From positions 1-6,292 of the forward strand of contig JAGWPI010000082.1 in the NCBI GenBank assembly GCA_028877005.1: a stretch of 6,292 nt of DNA. Direction: 5' to 3'. The translations under genes and the position numbers were made by a program. This document shows, one piece after another, positions 5,053 through 6,292 of the stretch (positions are counted from its first letter, which is position 1; each line of letters opens with the position of its first letter). This stretch comes from Bacteroidota bacterium. GTDB lineage: Bacteria; Bacteroidota; Bacteroidia; Chitinophagales; Chitinophagaceae. The notes below the pieces were generated by a model that saw only the letters and a program-made list of their open reading frames with translations, searched no databases and was not told where the DNA came from.

Positions 5053-6168
5053 ATGAATAAGTCAAAAAAAATAATATTAAAGTTATTACAAGATAGCGAT
5101 ATTGAAATAAACGGGAATAGAGCATTTGATCCACAAGTGAAGGATGAAAGTTTTTATAAAAAAATAATATCAAAAGGTTCCATTGGGCTTGGAGAAGCTT
5201 ATATGCATGGTTTATGGGAATGCGAAGCTTTAGATGAATTTTTCTATAAAATATTAAATGCAGAAGTTGAAAATAAAATTAAAAAGGACATTAATACTTT
5301 ATTGTATGTAATAGGAAGTAAAATTATAAATAAGCAAACTAAAGAAAAATCTAAAGAAGTAGCCAAAGTACATTATGATATTGGGAATAACCTTTACAAA
5401 TGGATGCTGGATGAAAGAATGATATATTCATGTGCTTATTGGGAGCATGCCACCAATTTAAATGAAGCACAAGAAGCTAAATTAGAATTGATTTGTAGAA
5501 AATTAGATTTAAAACCGGGATTAAAATTGTTAGATATTGGTTGCGGATGGGGAGGATTGGCAAAATATGCAGCGGAAAAATATAACGTTAGTGTTGTAGG
5601 AATTACACTTTCAAAAGAGCAGGTTGCAATTGCAAATGAAGTAAATAAGAATTTGCCGGTAGAAATAAGACTGATGGATTATAGAGATGTACATGAAAAA
5701 TTTGATAGAATTGTTTCAGTAGGCATGTTTGAGCATGTAGGGCATTTAAACTATCTCAATTTTATAAAATTAGCCCATGAAAATTTGACCGATGACGGTA
5801 TTTTCTTATTGCATACTATTGGGACTAATGATGGTGAGAGCACCACTGATCCATGGATTAATAAATACATATTTCCAAATGGTAAATTACCTAGTATTAC
5901 ACAAATAGCAAAAGCAATTGAAGGGTATTTTGTTTTGGAAGATTGGCACAACTTTGGTTTATATTATGACCGAACCTGCATGGAATGGTTGAAAAATTTT
6001 AAACAAAACTGGGAACATATCAAACCTGATTATTCAGAAACTTTTTACAGAATGTGGGTTTATTATTTATCTGTGAGCGCTGCTTCTTTCAGAGCAAGAA
6101 ACAACCATCTCTGGCAAATTGTACTTACAAAAAAGAACCGGCAAAGCATATATCATTCCATCAGATAA
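5053..6168 (+). CDS. cfa: Cyclopropane-fatty-acyl-phospholipid synthase, 371 aa
   Basis: This SAM-dependent enzyme adds a methylene bridge across cis double bonds of unsaturated acyl chains in membrane phospholipids, acting at the inner face of the membrane. The N-terminal domain (about 1-90) has the E. coli-type signature GSIGLGEAYMHGLWEC (42-57), used in lipid engagement. The methyltransferase domain begins at VHYDIGNNLYKWML (106-119). It contains YSCAYW (125-130), the SAM-binding glycine motif LLDIGCGWGGLA (159-170), GITLSKEQ (183-190), DYRDV (209-213), GMFEHVG (224-230) and LLHTIG (252-257). The C-terminal part has DPWINKYIFPNG (266-277), EDWHNFG and YYDRT, then SFRARNNHLWQ. Cys127, Glu227, His254 and Tyr305 correspond to the bicarbonate-binding catalytic residues of E. 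coli Cfa, so it should be active. It is about 10 residues shorter than E. coli Cfa at the N-terminus. By eye its base composition is poorer in GC than pgk and gap. The ATG at 5053 follows an A/T-rich leader without an SD. Confidence 0.97.
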   Translation: MNKSKKIILKLLQDSDIEINGNRAFDPQVKDESFYKKIISKGSIGLGEAYMHGLWECEALDEFFYKILNAEVENKIKKDINTLLYVIGSKIINKQTKEKSKEVAKVHYDIGNNLYKWMLDERMIYSCAYWEHATNLNEAQEAKLELICRKLDLKPGLKLLDIGCGWGGLAKYAAEKYNVSVVGITLSKEQVAIANEVNKNLPVEIRLMDYRDVHEKFDRIVSVGMFEHVGHLNYLNFIKLAHENLTDDGIFLLHTIGTNDGESTTDPWINKYIFPNGKLPSITQIAKAIEGYFVLEDWHNFGLYYDRTCMEWLKNFKQNWEHIKPDYSETFYRMWVYYLSVSAASFRARNNHLWQIVLTKKNRQSIYHSIR

Positions 6169-6188
6169 TTAACAATTAAAATTTTCAA

Positions 6189-6230
6189 CAAAATACAGGC
6201 AATTGTTTAAATTTAATTGTCTGTATTTTG
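6189..6230. terminator. Long hairpin after cfa, probable terminator
   Basis: CAAAATACAGGCAATT (6189-6204) pairs with AATTGTCTGTATTTTG (6215-6230) over 16 positions, 15 Watson-Crick plus one G-U, around a 10-base loop. It starts 21 bases after the cfa stop. The T run (TTTT) lies inside the stem and the bases that follow (AATATAAC) are not a clean U-tract. It may therefore act as an mRNA 3'-end stabiliser as much as a terminator, and could serve both strands. Confidence 0.65.
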
Positions 6231-6292
6231 AATATAACATTTAGACATTTATGATACACTTTCGATAAAAAAATTTTGACACAATATAATTA

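Noticed and set aside
5751..5951. Minus-strand open frame of 66 codons
   Set aside because: It is antisense to the conserved core of cfa.
6276..6290. TTGACA and TATAAT at the right edge
   Set aside because: The two hexamers are only three bases apart, far too close for a sigma-70 promoter, and the host appears to use the Bacteroidota promoter type.

Overview
The window looks like ordinary chromosome from a low-GC member of the Bacteroidota, perhaps the Chitinophagales; the family-level placement is only a guess. Three things support the phylum. Genes are preceded by A/T-rich leaders with no clear Shine-Dalgarno. Several intergenic regions carry the Bacteroidota promoter pattern TTTG-N19-21-TAnnTTTG. 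The gene set (LemA followed by two TPM-domain proteins, and solo gap and pgk genes) is also typical of the group. I see no insertion sequence, CRISPR array, phage gene or toxin cassette.

The left two thirds are transcribed on the minus strand. From right to left they hold gap (glyceraldehyde-3-phosphate dehydrogenase), a terminator, pgk (phosphoglycerate kinase), a second terminator, and then a compact three-gene group. That group is a LemA-family protein, a soluble TPM-domain protein, and a secreted, membrane-anchored TPM (YgcG-type) protein that runs off the left edge of the window. gap and pgk encode consecutive steps of lower glycolysis, but each has its own terminator, so they are probably separate or only partly coupled units. 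LemA with TPM proteins is a recurrent envelope-associated partnership whose biochemical role is not settled.

A divergent intergenic region then separates gap from a plus-strand tRNA-Glu(UUC). The tRNA has a near-ideal Bacteroidota promoter and its own hairpin terminator. The same region holds a good -7 element for gap and a perfect FNR-type palindrome (TTGAT-N4-ATCAA) upstream of it. After the tRNA comes a 383-base stretch with no convincing gene. It begins with another excellent promoter and contains several short hairpins, so it may be a small RNA or a long leader. It leads to cfa, a full-length cyclopropane-fatty-acyl-phospholipid synthase with its catalytic residues intact, followed by a 16-bp hairpin.

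No new biological system is evident. The best leads are the FNR-like site at gap, the structured transcribed-looking region before cfa, the long imperfect palindrome upstream of lemA, and the LemA/TPM/TPM cluster itself.
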